This document shows positions 44,006 to 52,011 of a stretch of DNA of 64,000 bases, in pieces. A model generated the notes under the pieces. It had not been told where the DNA came from and searched no databases. It was given only the letters and a program-made list of their open reading frames with translations. The position numbers and the translations under genes are program-made. The stretch spans positions 254,892-318,891 of the forward strand of contig NZ_FTPD01000023.1 of the NCBI RefSeq assembly GCF_900156895.1, given 5' to 3'. This stretch comes from Mesorhizobium prunaredense (lineage in GTDB: Bacteria > Pseudomonadota > Alphaproteobacteria > Rhizobiales > Rhizobiaceae). The first letter of the stretch is position 1. Each line of letters opens with the position of its first letter.

Positions 44006-44189
44006 CGTCGTCGCCCTCCACGGCACGCTCAAGATCATCCAGTTCGGTCAAAGTGCCGTCGCTGGCATAGATGTGGAATTTGATATTCCCCGCTTTGAGT
44101 TCGCGCGCTTGGTTTACGGCCTGCCTGCTGGACAAGTCATTGACCATCAGGACGTTCGGCTCCTTACCGAGCTTTATGGAATAACTCAT
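43989..44189 (-). CDS. Small protein upstream of PKGQKRP gene, copy 1
   Basis: The 66-residue protein MSYSIKLGKEPNVLMVNDLSSRQAVNQARELKAGNIKFHIYASDGTLTELDDLERAVEGDD starts behind a GGAGCA tandem repeat that provides several overlapping Shine-Dalgarno options (44190-44215). It occupies the same place as the 64-residue gene at 45922-46116. The alpha/beta composition looks real; function unknown. Confidence 0.65.
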   Translation of the reverse strand: MSYSIKLGKEPNVLMVNDLSSRQAVNQARELKAGNIKFHIYASDGTLTELDDLERAVEGDDVAKPT

Positions 44190-44211
44190 TGCCCCTGCTC
44201 CTGCTCCTGCT

Positions 44212-44239
44212 CCTATGCATTGCCCTAAGCATATAGGAG
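44212..44239 (-). promoter_or_regulatory. Conserved 28-bp upstream element, copy 1
   Basis: CCTATGCATTGCCCTAAGCA and the eight bases after it (TATAGGAG) match 46124-46151 with one mismatch over 28 bp. Both lie just upstream of a small minus-strand gene followed by a PKGQKRP-type gene. The element includes TATATGC on the coding strand and may be a promoter core. Confidence 0.55.
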
Positions 44240-44455
44240 CGGGGCCGGAAGCGACAACGGCGCGGTGCGGGATGTGCTCTCTGCGGATCGCGATGAAAAA
44301 TCCCCGTCCGCGAAGCATGATCTCTTGACATCCATGCCGCATGGCGAACTCGTCGAGCAGGCCAGCCAGCCGCCGGTCGCAGCCGCTGGCCCCTCTCCCA
44401 GGTACGATGCCGGTGCCAAGCTAACCACGCCCCCCTGTGGTGAGCTTAAATCAAA

Positions 44456-44490
44456 CCCGCTGCCCTCCCCCTCCGGCAGCGGGTTTTTTT
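44456..44490 (+). terminator. Strong Rho-independent terminator
   Basis: CCCGCTGCC and GGCAGCGGG form a 9-bp stem with a 10-nt loop followed by seven T. It is the strongest terminator in the island. Upstream on the plus strand (44240-44455) no gene is clearly supported, so it may end a small RNA or an untranslated transcript. Confidence 0.85.
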
Positions 44491-44704
44491 ATCATCTGGA
44501 CCTAGTTTGATAACCCGCGATCAGGCCAGCGTTCACGACGAGGTAGGCGCGAATTGGCGCCGAGTTATTAAACGGGCAGCGCAGGTAGAATCGACTCGTA
44601 TGTACGGAACCGACACACTATATGCGGCGGGTCGCCGTGACCTTCATGGCAAGCCGGCGATTGGAAGAGTCGATCACGCTTTCGCCCAACAAGGGAGAAG
44701 CGAT

Positions 44705-45049
44705 TTGAGCTTCAACCGGGTAGCGGATCCAACGCAGCTTTCAATGCTGGCCACAGTGGTGGACGAATATTGCCATCAGGCTGGGATAGCAGTTGGCGAT
44801 CCGGCCAGGGAGCGTATTGGCCGTCACATCATCGAGTTATTCCGAAGCGGCATGGATAAGCCAGACGAGTTGTTGTTGGCCTTAGACCATCACTACGACG
44901 AGTGGCTTGGTGAGGGTGGCCTGCCGTCGTCTCGTGCCGAGCAAGCCGCATCGCTGGCCTCTGACGCTGCTCCCTCCCCTGCGGATCACCCGTCGATGTC
45001 GCCGCTACGCTTCCCTCAGCGAAAAACCCTGAAGAAGCGGGGCTTCTAG
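44705..45049 (+). CDS. Rhizobial hypothetical protein
   Basis: The 114-residue protein from a TTG start preceded by GGGAGAAG reads MSFNRVADPTQLSMLATVVDEYCHQAG and PARERIGRHIIELFRSGMDKPDELLLALDHHYDEWLG. The helical core is like short rhizobial proteins of unknown function (VxxxYCxxxGI..ARxxxxxRIxxLFxxG.xxxDEL). An earlier TTG at 44507 would extend it through low-quality sequence. It lies upstream of mucR. Confidence 0.55.
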   Translation: MSFNRVADPTQLSMLATVVDEYCHQAGIAVGDPARERIGRHIIELFRSGMDKPDELLLALDHHYDEWLGEGGLPSSRAEQAASLASDAAPSPADHPSMSPLRFPQRKTLKKRGF

Positions 45050-45198
45050 CTTTCCGGAAGTGGCCGCTACTACCGCATACCGCCACGACACAACTGCGTG
45101 TTAAACAGCAGGCAGTCATGGCACGGCGCCGAGCCGAGCACGACGTCCACCAACGCCTCGCCTAGTCTCGGTTAGGAACAGCAAAAGGATTTGATGAA

Positions 45199-45684
45199 TT
45201 GACCGAAGAAGCCGACCGTCGCGCTGCCGAGCTAGCTGAACTTACTGCCGATGTTGTAGCTGCGTTCGTGAGCAACAACTCGGTGCCCGTCGCTGGACTG
45301 CCGGATCTGATAGCATCAGTTCACTCGTCGCTTTCGAATCTTAGCCAGCCGACGATAGTTGAACAGCGGCCGCTCGTCCCCGCCGTCAATCCGAAGAAAT
45401 CGGTTACCCCAGACTTCATTACCTGCCTTGAAGACGGCAAGAAATTCAAATCGCTCAAGCGGCATCTAGCCACCCACCATGGCATGACCCCCGCCGAATT
45501 TCGAAGCAAGTGGGACTTGCCGGGGGACTACCTTATGACGGCGCCCAACTACGCCGCCCAGCGCTCGGAACTGGCGAAGTCTATTGGGCTAGGCCGCAAG
45601 GCTGCCGCGCCTGTCGAGAAGGTGCCTGCTAAGTTTCCACGCTGGAGATGGAACAAATGGAGCGGCAGCCACTGCCCAGGATGA
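45199..45684 (+). CDS. mucR: MucR/Ros-family transcriptional regulator
   Basis: The 161-residue protein matches MucR: helical N-terminus (LAELTADVVAAFVSNNSVPVAGLPDLIASVHSSL), then VTPDFITCLEDGKKFKSLKRHLATHHGMTPAEFRSKWDLPGDYLMTAPNYAAQRSELAKSIGLGR. The zinc-finger-like motif here is Cys-x2-Asp...His-x4-His, the Cys-to-Asp variant seen in several rhizobial homologues. MucR regulates exopolysaccharide, motility and symbiosis genes as a nucleoid-type repressor. It starts with TTG behind AAAGGAT. An islanded mucR could affect the host regulon. Confidence 0.92.
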   Translation: MTEEADRRAAELAELTADVVAAFVSNNSVPVAGLPDLIASVHSSLSNLSQPTIVEQRPLVPAVNPKKSVTPDFITCLEDGKKFKSLKRHLATHHGMTPAEFRSKWDLPGDYLMTAPNYAAQRSELAKSIGLGRKAAAPVEKVPAKFPRWRWNKWSGSHCPG

Positions 45685-45854
45685 ACGACAACGGCAAGGC
45701 GGACGATCAATTAGCCGCGATGGTTGCTGCCTTCTTCGCTTCGATCAATGACCTAGATGCCCCGGCTGATCTACTGGCTGCTTTCCGTGAAAAGGTAAAC
45801 CGCGCCAAAGATCGAAACAACGGCAGCAGCCGACACGCTCCTGACGTTGAATGA
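45681..45854 (+). CDS. Small hypothetical protein coupled to mucR
   Basis: ATG at 45681 overlaps the mucR stop (ATGA). The 57-residue product MNDNGKADDQLAAMVAAFFASINDLDAPADLLAAFREKVNRAKDRNNGSSRH is helical and soluble. I cannot assign a function. Confidence 0.55.
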   Translation: MNDNGKADDQLAAMVAAFFASINDLDAPADLLAAFREKVNRAKDRNNGSSRHAPDVE

Positions 45855-45881
45855 CTAAGCCGCCCGCTCTTGCCGACAGGT

Positions 45882-45938
45882 CTATTTCCGCGACCGCGCA
45901 ATGACTGGGCGCTTCTGGCCTTTAGGTCCGGTCGGCAT
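45882..45938 (-). pseudogene. Truncated PKGQKRP-motif gene, copy 2
   Basis: A frame of 18 codons, MPTGPKGQKRPVIARSRK, corresponds to the start of the protein at 43784-44005. It then runs out of similarity and stops. It overlaps the end of the upstream small gene, as in copy 1. Confidence 0.6.
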
Positions 45939-46116
45939 CTTTGAGGGCCTTCATGGTGCTTTCGATAGTTCCGTCGACCTTGAGGGTATGTCCCTCATCG
46001 AAGATTATGTGCGTAATCGTATGTGTCGCGTCCGGTCGCATAAACCGAATTTGTTCGGGGTTCACCCAAACGATGGTCTGTGTATCCACGTTAACAAATC
46101 GGCAGAACTGCGCCAT
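45922..46116 (-). CDS. Small protein upstream of PKGQKRP remnant, copy 2
   Basis: The 64-residue protein MAQFCRFVNVDTQTIVWVNPEQIRFMRPDATHTITHIIFDEGHTLKVDGTIESTMKALKDA occupies the same slot as the 66-residue gene of copy 1 but is not clearly homologous. It has a beta-rich N-terminal half. Function unknown. Confidence 0.6.
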   Translation of the reverse strand: MAQFCRFVNVDTQTIVWVNPEQIRFMRPDATHTITHIIFDEGHTLKVDGTIESTMKALKDADRT

Positions 46117-46123
46117 GAAACCA

Positions 46124-46151
46124 CCTATGCATTGCGCTAAGCATATAGGAG
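46124..46151 (-). promoter_or_regulatory. Conserved 28-bp upstream element, copy 2
   Basis: It matches 44212-44239 with one mismatch and sits 8 nt upstream of the minus-strand small gene start. This supports a shared promoter-like or leader element for the two modules. Confidence 0.5.
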
Positions 46152-46228
46152 TTTGGGCCTGCTTCCCGGCTCGGGCTCGATAACCGTGATCTGAGTTACG
46201 GGCTGATTGTCGGTTCGGATGTGTGGCA
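46139..46228 (-). pseudogene. Possible ABM-domain fragment
   Basis: A 29-codon frame MPHIRTDNQPVTQITVIEPE continues PGSRPKLLYA and resembles the first beta strand and turn of antibiotic biosynthesis monooxygenase domains. It ends within the conserved 28-bp element, so it is a truncated piece at best. Confidence 0.35.
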
Positions 46229-46264
46229 TAACGACCTCGCTTGATTGGCAATGGATTTGCCGTG

Positions 46265-46630
46265 TCACCGCTGGCGGTCGAGGGGCCGGCCCGAGCGATC
46301 GAACACCCGGTCGATCTTGCTCGCCATGATGAAATCGTTCTCGTGCAGTCCTTTGATCTTCTTGGTGCTCAGGGAAACCGTCACATAACCCCAGCCGAAG
46401 CTGATGTCGGGGTGATGGCCCTCGGTTTCGGCGAGCTCACCGATCTCCTGAACAAGGGCGAGCGCGTCCCCGAAATTGCGGCATCGAAAGCTCCGCTGGA
46501 TGCGGTGGGCATCGTCACCCAGCTCCCAATCAGGAGCCTGAGCCTGGAAGCGTTGGGCTTCATCACGCGTGAGCGGCGGGACGCCGCCGCGACAAGGCGT
46601 ACATGTTTTCTCGGCAAGAGTGTCGGTCAT
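46265..46630 (-). CDS. phhB: Pterin-4a-carbinolamine dehydratase
   Basis: The 121-residue protein has the PCD core: LTRDEAQRFQAQAPDWELG, IQRSFRCRNFGDALALVQEIGELAETEGHHPDISFGWGYVTVSLSTKKIKGLHENDFIMASKID. The EGHHPD motif (about residues 78-83) gives the catalytic histidines. It recycles tetrahydropterin or acts as a DCoH-like regulator. An N-terminal extension with CTPCRGGVPPL is common in alphaproteobacteria. No phenylalanine hydroxylase gene is nearby. Confidence 0.9.
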   Translation of the reverse strand: MTDTLAEKTCTPCRGGVPPLTRDEAQRFQAQAPDWELGDDAHRIQRSFRCRNFGDALALVQEIGELAETEGHHPDISFGWGYVTVSLSTKKIKGLHENDFIMASKIDRVFDRSGRPLDRQR

Positions 46631-46679
46631 GTTCTTGTCTCCAGGACCATTTTTAGCAGCAAATACGACAGCGACGAGC

Positions 46680-46755
46680 CTATCGATCGATCTCCCCGAA
46701 CACGATGTCGAGCGAACCGATGATCGCCGAGATATCGGCTCGCATGTGCCCGCGT
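46680..46755 (-). pseudogene. C-terminal fragment of NuoD
   Basis: On the minus strand RRGHMRADISAIIGSLDI then VFGEIDR and stop correspond to the last 25 residues of NuoD (CRGHMIADVSAIIGSLDIVFGEIDR in the complete gene at 52439-53629). Upstream the similarity ends in an unrelated frame. It is a leftover of a second nuoD between phhB and groEL. Confidence 0.8.
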
Positions 46756-46796
46756 CGCTGGCCTTCCGTCGTCCTGGCTATAGTCTCAGGCGCCGC

Positions 46797-48440
46797 TCAG
46801 TAGTCCATTCCGCCCATGCCGCCCATACCTCCTGCGCCACCCATAGCGGGCGAAACCTTCTGCGGAATGTCCGCGATCATTGCTTCAGCGGTGATCAGGA
46901 GCGCGGCAATCGAGCCGGCATCCTGCAGGGCCGTCCGAACGACCTTGGCGGGGTCGACGATACCGGCCTTGATCATGTCGACATAGACTTCGTTCTGGGC
47001 GTCGAAGCCCTGATTGTGATCCTTGCTGTCGGAGAGCTTGCCGACGACGATCGAACCTTCAACGCCGGAATTCTCGGCAATCTGGCGGATCGGCGCTTCA
47101 AGTGCTCTCAGCACAATCGAAATACCTGCCGTCATGTCAGCATTCGCGCCAGTAAGCTCAGTCAAAGCTGCCTTGGCGCGCAAAAGCGCAACACCGCCGC
47201 CGGCAACGATGCCTTCTTCCACGGCTGCACGAGTGGCGTTCAGCGCATCATCGATGCGGTCCTTCTTTTCCTTGACCTCGGACTCGGTCGCGCCACCGAC
47301 GCGAATGACCGCAACGCCGCCAGCCAGCTTCGCCAGCCGCTCCTGGAGTTTCTCCTTGTCGTAATCCGAGGTGGTTTCCTCGATCTGCAACTTGATCTGC
47401 TGGACACGCGCCTGGATGGTGGCTTTCTCGCCGGCGCCGTCGATGATCGTGGTCGTATCCTTCTCGATGAGCACGCGCTTAGCCCGCCCGAGCATGTCGA
47501 TCGTGATGTTTTCGAGCTTGATGCCGAGATCCTCGGAAATCATCTGGCCGGCGGTGAGCACGGCAATGTCTTCCAGCATCGCCTTGCGCCGGTCACCGAA
47601 GCCTGGCGCCTTGACGGCTGCGACCTTGAGGCCGCCGCGCAGCTTGTTGACGACCAGCGTCGCCAGCGCCTCGCCTTCGACGTCTTCCGAGATGATCAGC
47701 AGCGGCTTACCGCTTTGCACCACAGCTTCGAGGATCGGCAGCAACGCCTGCAAATTGCCGAGCTTCTTCTCATGGATGAGAACGTAAGGGTCCTCCAGCT
47801 CCGCGCGCATCTTCTCGGCATTGGTGACGAAATAGGGCGAGAGATAGCCACGGTCGAACTGCATGCCTTCGACGACATCGAGTTCGGTTTCGGCTGTCTT
47901 GGCTTCTTCGACGGTGATCACGCCCTCATTGCCGACCTTGTTCATCGCCTTGGCGATCATGGCGCCGACCGACGCGTCGCCATTGGCGGCGATCGTACCA
48001 ACCTGGGCGATCTCGTCCGAAGATTTGACTTTCCTGGCCCTGGCTTGAATGTCCTTCACCACGGCAGCCACAGCAAGGTCGATGCCGCGCTTGAGATCCA
48101 TCGGGTTCATGCCCGCGGCAACGAATTTGGCACCTTCGCGCAGGATGGAAGCGGCCAGCACCGTGGCTGTCGTCGTGCCGTCACCAGCAAGGTCGTTGGT
48201 CTTCGAGGCCACTTCGCGCACCATCTGGGCGCCCATGTTCTCGAACTTGTCGGCAAGCTCGATTTCCTTGGCGACGGCGACACCATCCTTGGTGATGCGC
48301 GGCGCGCCATAGGCCTTGTCGATGACGACATTGCGGCCTTTGGGGCCGAGCGTCACCTTGACGGCGTTGTTCAGAATTTCGACGCCGCGAAGCATCCGGT
48401 CGCGGGCATCGGTAGCGAATTTGATTTCCTTGGCAGACAT
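46797..48440 (-). CDS. groL: 60 kDa chaperonin GroEL
   Basis: The 547-residue chaperonin has all hallmarks: KEIKFATDARDRMLRGVEILNNAVKVTLGPKGRNVV, GDGTTTATVLA with the catalytic Asp near residue 86, the apical domain, GGGVALLRA and a C-terminal GGM tail (GGAGGMGGMGGMDY). It is preceded by groES 50 nt upstream; together they fold proteins in an ATP-driven cage. Rhizobia carry several groESL copies, and extra ones often lie in symbiosis regions, so this may be an accessory copy. Confidence 0.97.
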   Translation of the reverse strand: MSAKEIKFATDARDRMLRGVEILNNAVKVTLGPKGRNVVIDKAYGAPRITKDGVAVAKEIELADKFENMGAQMVREVASKTNDLAGDGTTTATVLAASILREGAKFVAAGMNPMDLKRGIDLAVAAVVKDIQARARKVKSSDEIAQVGTIAANGDASVGAMIAKAMNKVGNEGVITVEEAKTAETELDVVEGMQFDRGYLSPYFVTNAEKMRAELEDPYVLIHEKKLGNLQALLPILEAVVQSGKPLLIISEDVEGEALATLVVNKLRGGLKVAAVKAPGFGDRRKAMLEDIAVLTAGQMISEDLGIKLENITIDMLGRAKRVLIEKDTTTIIDGAGEKATIQARVQQIKLQIEETTSDYDKEKLQERLAKLAGGVAVIRVGGATESEVKEKKDRIDDALNATRAAVEEGIVAGGGVALLRAKAALTELTGANADMTAGISIVLRALEAPIRQIAENSGVEGSIVVGKLSDSKDHNQGFDAQNEVYVDMIKAGIVDPAKVVRTALQDAGSIAALLITAEAMIADIPQKVSPAMGGAGGMGGMGGMDY

Positions 48441-48490
48441 GATTTTACGTCCAGTTCAGTCTTGAAATTGCGGGATCGGAAATCGCCCGG

Positions 48491-48805
48491 TCAGGCGGCT
48501 TTCTCGGCCGCTTTGGTCTTCTCGACGATGCCCAAAATGTCGCTCTCCTTCATGATCAGGAGATCCTCGCCGTCGATCTTGACCTCGGTGCCGGACCATT
48601 TGCCGAACAGGATGAGATCGCCGGCCTTGACGTCGAGCGGGATCAGCTTGCCGCTCTCGTCACGCGAGCCGGGCCCAACGGCGATCACTTCGCCTTCCTG
48701 AGGCTTTTCCTTGGCGGTGTCGGGAATAATGATCCCGCCCTTGGATTTGGTATCGCTTTCCGCGCGCCGAATGACGACGCGGTCGTGGAGTGGCCGGAAT
48801 TTCAT
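48491..48805 (-). CDS. groS: 10 kDa co-chaperonin GroES
   Basis: The 104-residue protein MKFRPLHDRVVIRRAESDTKSKGGIIIPDTAKEKPQEGEVIAVGPG with the mobile loop (residues 17-32) is a standard GroES. The ATG at 48805 is preceded by AAAGAACCCCC-type sequence and matches family starts. A CIRCE operator lies 57 nt upstream. Confidence 0.96.
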   Translation of the reverse strand: MKFRPLHDRVVIRRAESDTKSKGGIIIPDTAKEKPQEGEVIAVGPGSRDESGKLIPLDVKAGDLILFGKWSGTEVKIDGEDLLIMKESDILGIVEKTKAAEKAA

Positions 48806-48861
48806 TGGGGGTTCTTTCTGCCGCCGCACATAGAGCGACTGCAACACTTAACATAGCCCCT

Positions 48862-48888
48862 TTGGCACTCGAATGATAGGAGTGCCAA
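48862..48888 (-). promoter_or_regulatory. CIRCE operator (HrcA binding)
   Basis: TTGGCACTC, nine bases, GAGTGCCAA is a perfect inverted repeat in the standard CIRCE layout (consensus TTAGCACTC-N9-GAGTGCTAA, with G/C swaps matched on both arms). It lies upstream of groES, so HrcA-type heat-shock repression is expected. Confidence 0.92.
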
Positions 48889-49341
48889 ATATTTAATTCC
48901 TCAAGCCGAAAATATTTGAAATGTAAATCAGTCGTTGTTACCGGCGCTTTTGGCCGTCCGAAAAGCGGAGCAATAAGCAATTTTATTGTAATTCATCCCT
49001 CTTAATTTTGCCGACAACAGACTATATTAATCCGCAATTACGAACCAAACCTATTGAGCCTTGATTGAATGTGCATCGAGACATGTATATAGATTGCGTG
49101 GATTTGGCCGAATTGGCTTTCGCGGTCCCGATCGACATAGGTCCGCGACCTTCGACCCGCCATGAAGCACCGAATTTTCCGACAGCGAATGTATAGCGCT
49201 TATTCGGCGCGCATGTCGCTCTGTTCGAGCCTTTGAACCACGGCGTTGACCACGGATGTACTGGCAGCATTGGGACCTTTCCGGTTCGGATGGAAAAGAT
49301 GCAGGAGGGGCGTCGGCGTGCTCCTGCGGAAAGCCGCACCC
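48889..49341 (+). promoter_or_regulatory. Intergenic region with conserved leader (copy B)
   Basis: The left half (48889-49030) is AT-rich promoter DNA of groES. The right half (about 49080-49341) repeats the leader seen at 43148-43395 in the opposite orientation, including a 23-nt identical block at 49248-49270, and precedes the second TTQTVVHF gene copy. Confidence 0.55.
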
Positions 49342-49597
49342 ATGGCCAGTCGCACCACGCAGACCGTCGTTCACTTTTCATCCGCGTTCCGGCTGCCGGG
49401 TTTTGAGGCGCCGCAACCTGCCGGAGATTACCGCGTCGATCACGACGAGGAATCGATTGAGGGGATGCTCCAGGCTTGCCTGGCGACGCGTCGGCGCGTT
49501 CATTCACCTGCCGGCAATCGCCCTGCAGAGTTCGGCGCAACAGATGGTGCAGCTCAGCCCAGCAGTTGACGCCGCTCTCGAAAAGGACCTTGGATAA
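49342..49597 (+). pseudogene. TTQTVVHF-family gene, frameshifted copy
   Basis: The ATG at 49342 gives MASRTTQTVVHFSSAFRLPG, then FEAPQPAGDYRVDHDEESIEG, nearly identical to the intact copy at 42884-43147. After IEG near 49465 the frame shifts, and the family sequence (CSRLAWRRVGAFIHLPAIALQSSAQQM) continues in another frame to 49597. A single base gain or loss explains the break. Confidence 0.8.
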
Positions 49598-49718
49598 TCA
49601 TGACCGCACCATCGCTCATGCAACGCAGCCTTCCCGCGTGGGGAGCGCTTGCCTGCGCTGCGGCGGCGGCTTTCAATGCGAGCCCGCTTCAACAATGATG
49701 CCGCGAAGCGTCGCCGGC

Positions 49719-50156
49719 TTATCCGACGAACGCCTCACGCATCCGAGCGAACATGCCGGGCTGTCTCCCGGCAATCGCCGCACGGATGTGACGGGCGGCC
49801 GTTGCGGCGGTCACCGTCGCGCCGAAATGGCAATAGCAGATGATCTCATGCAATTGCCTGTCGGTCAGTTCGAAGAACCGCTTCGCTTCGCCGTAGTTGT
49901 CGTTTTCCAACCCGGCGGCGCGGAGAACAGGATCCTCGAAAGCGACTGAGATCGGCGAGCCGTCGCCGCGCATGGCCCCGCGTGCTCTAACCGGCTGGTA
50001 CTCGGTCTGGTGCAGCGTCGAGAGGCGCCGGTCAGGGTTCCGTTCAAGGAGCTCCGCCCAGCGTTCAAGACGTTCGCTGCGCGACATGGCCTGGCGCGGG
50101 TAGGCCTGATCGACCTCGGCGACGATCTGCAAGTGCTCGATCGTCTGGTGTTTCAT
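49719..50156 (-). CDS. Hypothetical protein
   Basis: The 145-residue protein MKHQTIEHLQIVAEVDQAYPRQAMSRSERLERWAELLERNPDRRLSTLHQTEYQP is helical and charged, with natural composition. I recall similar proteins as hypotheticals in rhizobia. The ATG at 50156 follows AGGAGGCC. It converges on the frameshifted TTQTVVHF copy. Confidence 0.65.
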   Translation of the reverse strand: MKHQTIEHLQIVAEVDQAYPRQAMSRSERLERWAELLERNPDRRLSTLHQTEYQPVRARGAMRGDGSPISVAFEDPVLRAAGLENDNYGEAKRFFELTDRQLHEIICYCHFGATVTAATAARHIRAAIAGRQPGMFARMREAFVG

Positions 50157-50439
50157 TTTGGCCTCCTATTCGGACGATAGTTGGTCCACCCATTTCCTAC
50201 TTATACGTGAGGCCAGGGTGACTCCAACGGATCGTGAGGTCCAATCACGATGATGCTGGAGGGCTTCGTTCACGCAGATGTGAGGCTTCGCAAAGATCCG
50301 GCCATTAATTTGGCGAACGCGGTCAAATGCGCGGCTGCTCGACGATATTGGTCTGGAGTCCGTGCCGATCGAGGTGACCGACGGGCAGAGTCTGTGCTGG
50401 AGTAGCCCGGCTCCATTGCTGGCCGGGCAGCGGGATCAA
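50157..50439. other. Gene-poor segment
   Basis: A plus-strand frame MMLEGFVHADVRLRKDPAIN at about 50250 could be a short gene but has no clear Shine-Dalgarno or relatives. Nothing else is supported. Confidence 0.3.
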
Positions 50440-50660
50440 GGGAGTGGCAGTTTAGCTTCGAAACCGCCGAAGGCCGGACCGATGCGAGTTCTCCGCCCGG
50501 TCGTTAGGCCCTTGTGGCTCCAGTGTACGACTTCCGCCACGACCTGGCGCCTGGCAACTCCGTAGGATCGCAGTTTGTCCGCGTCGAAACCACTATCGAA
50601 GATACCCGGCCCAATGGCGGAATGTTGCGGATTGCGCGCGATCCAAGGACCGGTCCGTCC
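50440..50660 (-). pseudogene. IS6-family transposase remnant
   Basis: On the minus strand FDADKLRSYGVARRQVVAEVVHWSHKGL corresponds to the DKLRSYGAARRE...VEHRSHKGLNNRAENSH block of IS6/IS26-type transposases. After HKGL one frame change restores NDRAENSHR, so the gene is broken. Flanking parts of the transposase (DDE start, terminal repeats) are missing. Confidence 0.7.
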
Positions 50661-50812
50661 AACAAATTGAGCGGAAGCCATCTCAAAAACGGTCCAGGCT
50701 GTCCGTCGTCAGGATGGTAGCCGAACCAGCGAAACAGCCAATCAGGTGTCCCTTCCTTGGACCTTTAGAGACTGAGCAGTCAGCTGCCGCCAAGCGAGAA
50801 TGACGATCGCTC

Positions 50813-50932
50813 TCACTGCTGCGGCGCTGGTATCGGTGTGCCGCCAAACCAACCAGCCGCATACGCAATCACGACCAATACCACGATCACGGCCACCACG
50901 CCGTACCAGAGGCGCCTGTCCTTGAGATCCAT
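50813..50932 (-). CDS. 39-residue membrane peptide
   Basis: ATG at 50932 with GGAGG 7 nt upstream encodes MDLKDRRLWYGVVAVIVVLVVIAYAAGWFGGTPIPAPQQ, a single membrane helix with a short polar tail. Tiny membrane proteins of this design are common in rhizobia. Function unknown. Confidence 0.7.
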   Translation of the reverse strand: MDLKDRRLWYGVVAVIVVLVVIAYAAGWFGGTPIPAPQQ

Positions 50933-51243
50933 CGTTACCTCCTGCCCGCTATGTGTTGGCCACTGGGCGAATTCCTTGAGCCTTTGGCCGTCATTTCCCA
51001 GATGAGCGACCCATTTGCCCTCTGGTAGGCACACAGTAGGCTGGATAAGGGTCTTTGAGAAGCGCGCAATACGACCGCGCCGGCATGATCGCCAGCGGCT
51101 GCGACCGGCGGCTGCAGGCGTGCTCGACGGGTAGCGTTGCGGCATGGATGTCAAAAGATCGGCGATGCCATCCAGCGCCCCGTGTGATCGATGCGGCGCG
51201 CGTTAGATCTTCCAGCACGGCTCCGCGCAGCCGCACCCCTCAT

Positions 51244-51640
51244 TAGACCGTTTCGAGCCGACTGAAGCGAACCGGGATGAGTTTCCGAGTCTCGAGTTGC
51301 CCTGCCGCATCCTTGTCGATGACCGTCAGCAACTGCACTTCTTCAGATCCCACAGGCAGAACCAGGCGCCCCCCTGGCTTGAGCTGCTCAAGCAAAGCAG
51401 GCGGCGTCCGCTCAGCCGCCACGGTGACCAGGATCTTGTCGAATGGGGCGTGCTCAGGCCAGCCGCGAGACCCGTCTCCGACACGAATGCCGACATTGGA
51501 GGAGCCGAGGCCTTGCAGGAGAGCCTCGGCATGGCCTGCGAATTCCTCGATGATTTCGACGCTCCAAACTTGCCCGGCGAGTTCCGCGAGGATTGCGGCT
51601 TGAATGGAGCGGCGCCGATGCGGATCGGTACCTTACCTGC
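51244..51640 (-). pseudogene. Protein-L-isoaspartate O-methyltransferase, 3' fragment
   Basis: The frame read leftward from about 51640 gives QAAILAELAGQVWSVEIIEE, then GSSNVGIRVGDGSRGWPEHAPFDKILVTVAAERTPPALLEQLKPGGRLVLPVG, the SAM-binding core and C-terminus of PCMT, ending at a stop at 51244-51246. The N-terminal half with the usual GTGSGY loop is absent or scrambled (RRRSIQAA). It is a truncated gene; several codons in other frames show no meaningful protein. Confidence 0.7.
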
Positions 51641-51722
51641 TCCGAAGCCGTGAGCTTTCGGAGCCCTGCTATCTCATCAGAGCCTGAGTTTCCTGGCAAG
51701 GCGTTCGGCCCATCCTCGGGGG

Positions 51723-51867
51723 GAGACCGGTAATTTTGCTGGGGTAAATTCCGCCCCTTGATCGAGGTAATCCATTCGATCGTCGCGTCCATGACGAAAA
51801 CGACCGTGTTGCATCGGACCTTGCTGCCAATCCCTGTAGACACTACCCCAGCAAAATTACCGGTCTC
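51723..51867. repeat. 145-bp segment bounded by perfect 24-bp inverted repeats
   Basis: GAGACCGGTAATTTTGCTGG plus GGTA at 51723-51746 is the exact inverse of 51844-51867. The inner flank of the right arm begins TGTAGACACTACCCCAGC, the 5'-TGTA type of insertion-sequence ends. It may be a MITE-like element, a junction of two IS ends or a leftover of an IS21-type element; no transposase is inside. Confidence 0.6.
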
Positions 51868-52011
51868 ACGATTTACATGTCCAAGGCAACAGCTCCGAGG
51901 CACGGCTTTCACCATTTGGCCACATCTGTAGCAGCCGAGGGCCACAACTAAGGGATACTCTTTGTTGCCATCAAGATGATCCTCCTTCGAGCAAACGGGA
52001 ACGGAAAGATC

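Noticed and set aside
44265..44510. 81-codon plus frame ending over the strong terminator
   Set aside because: The frame runs through the terminator stem and T-run, has no Shine-Dalgarno and no recognisable protein.
46569..48701. 710-codon plus-strand frame opposite groEL
   Set aside because: GroEL is certain on the other strand; this is a well-known type of antisense open frame.
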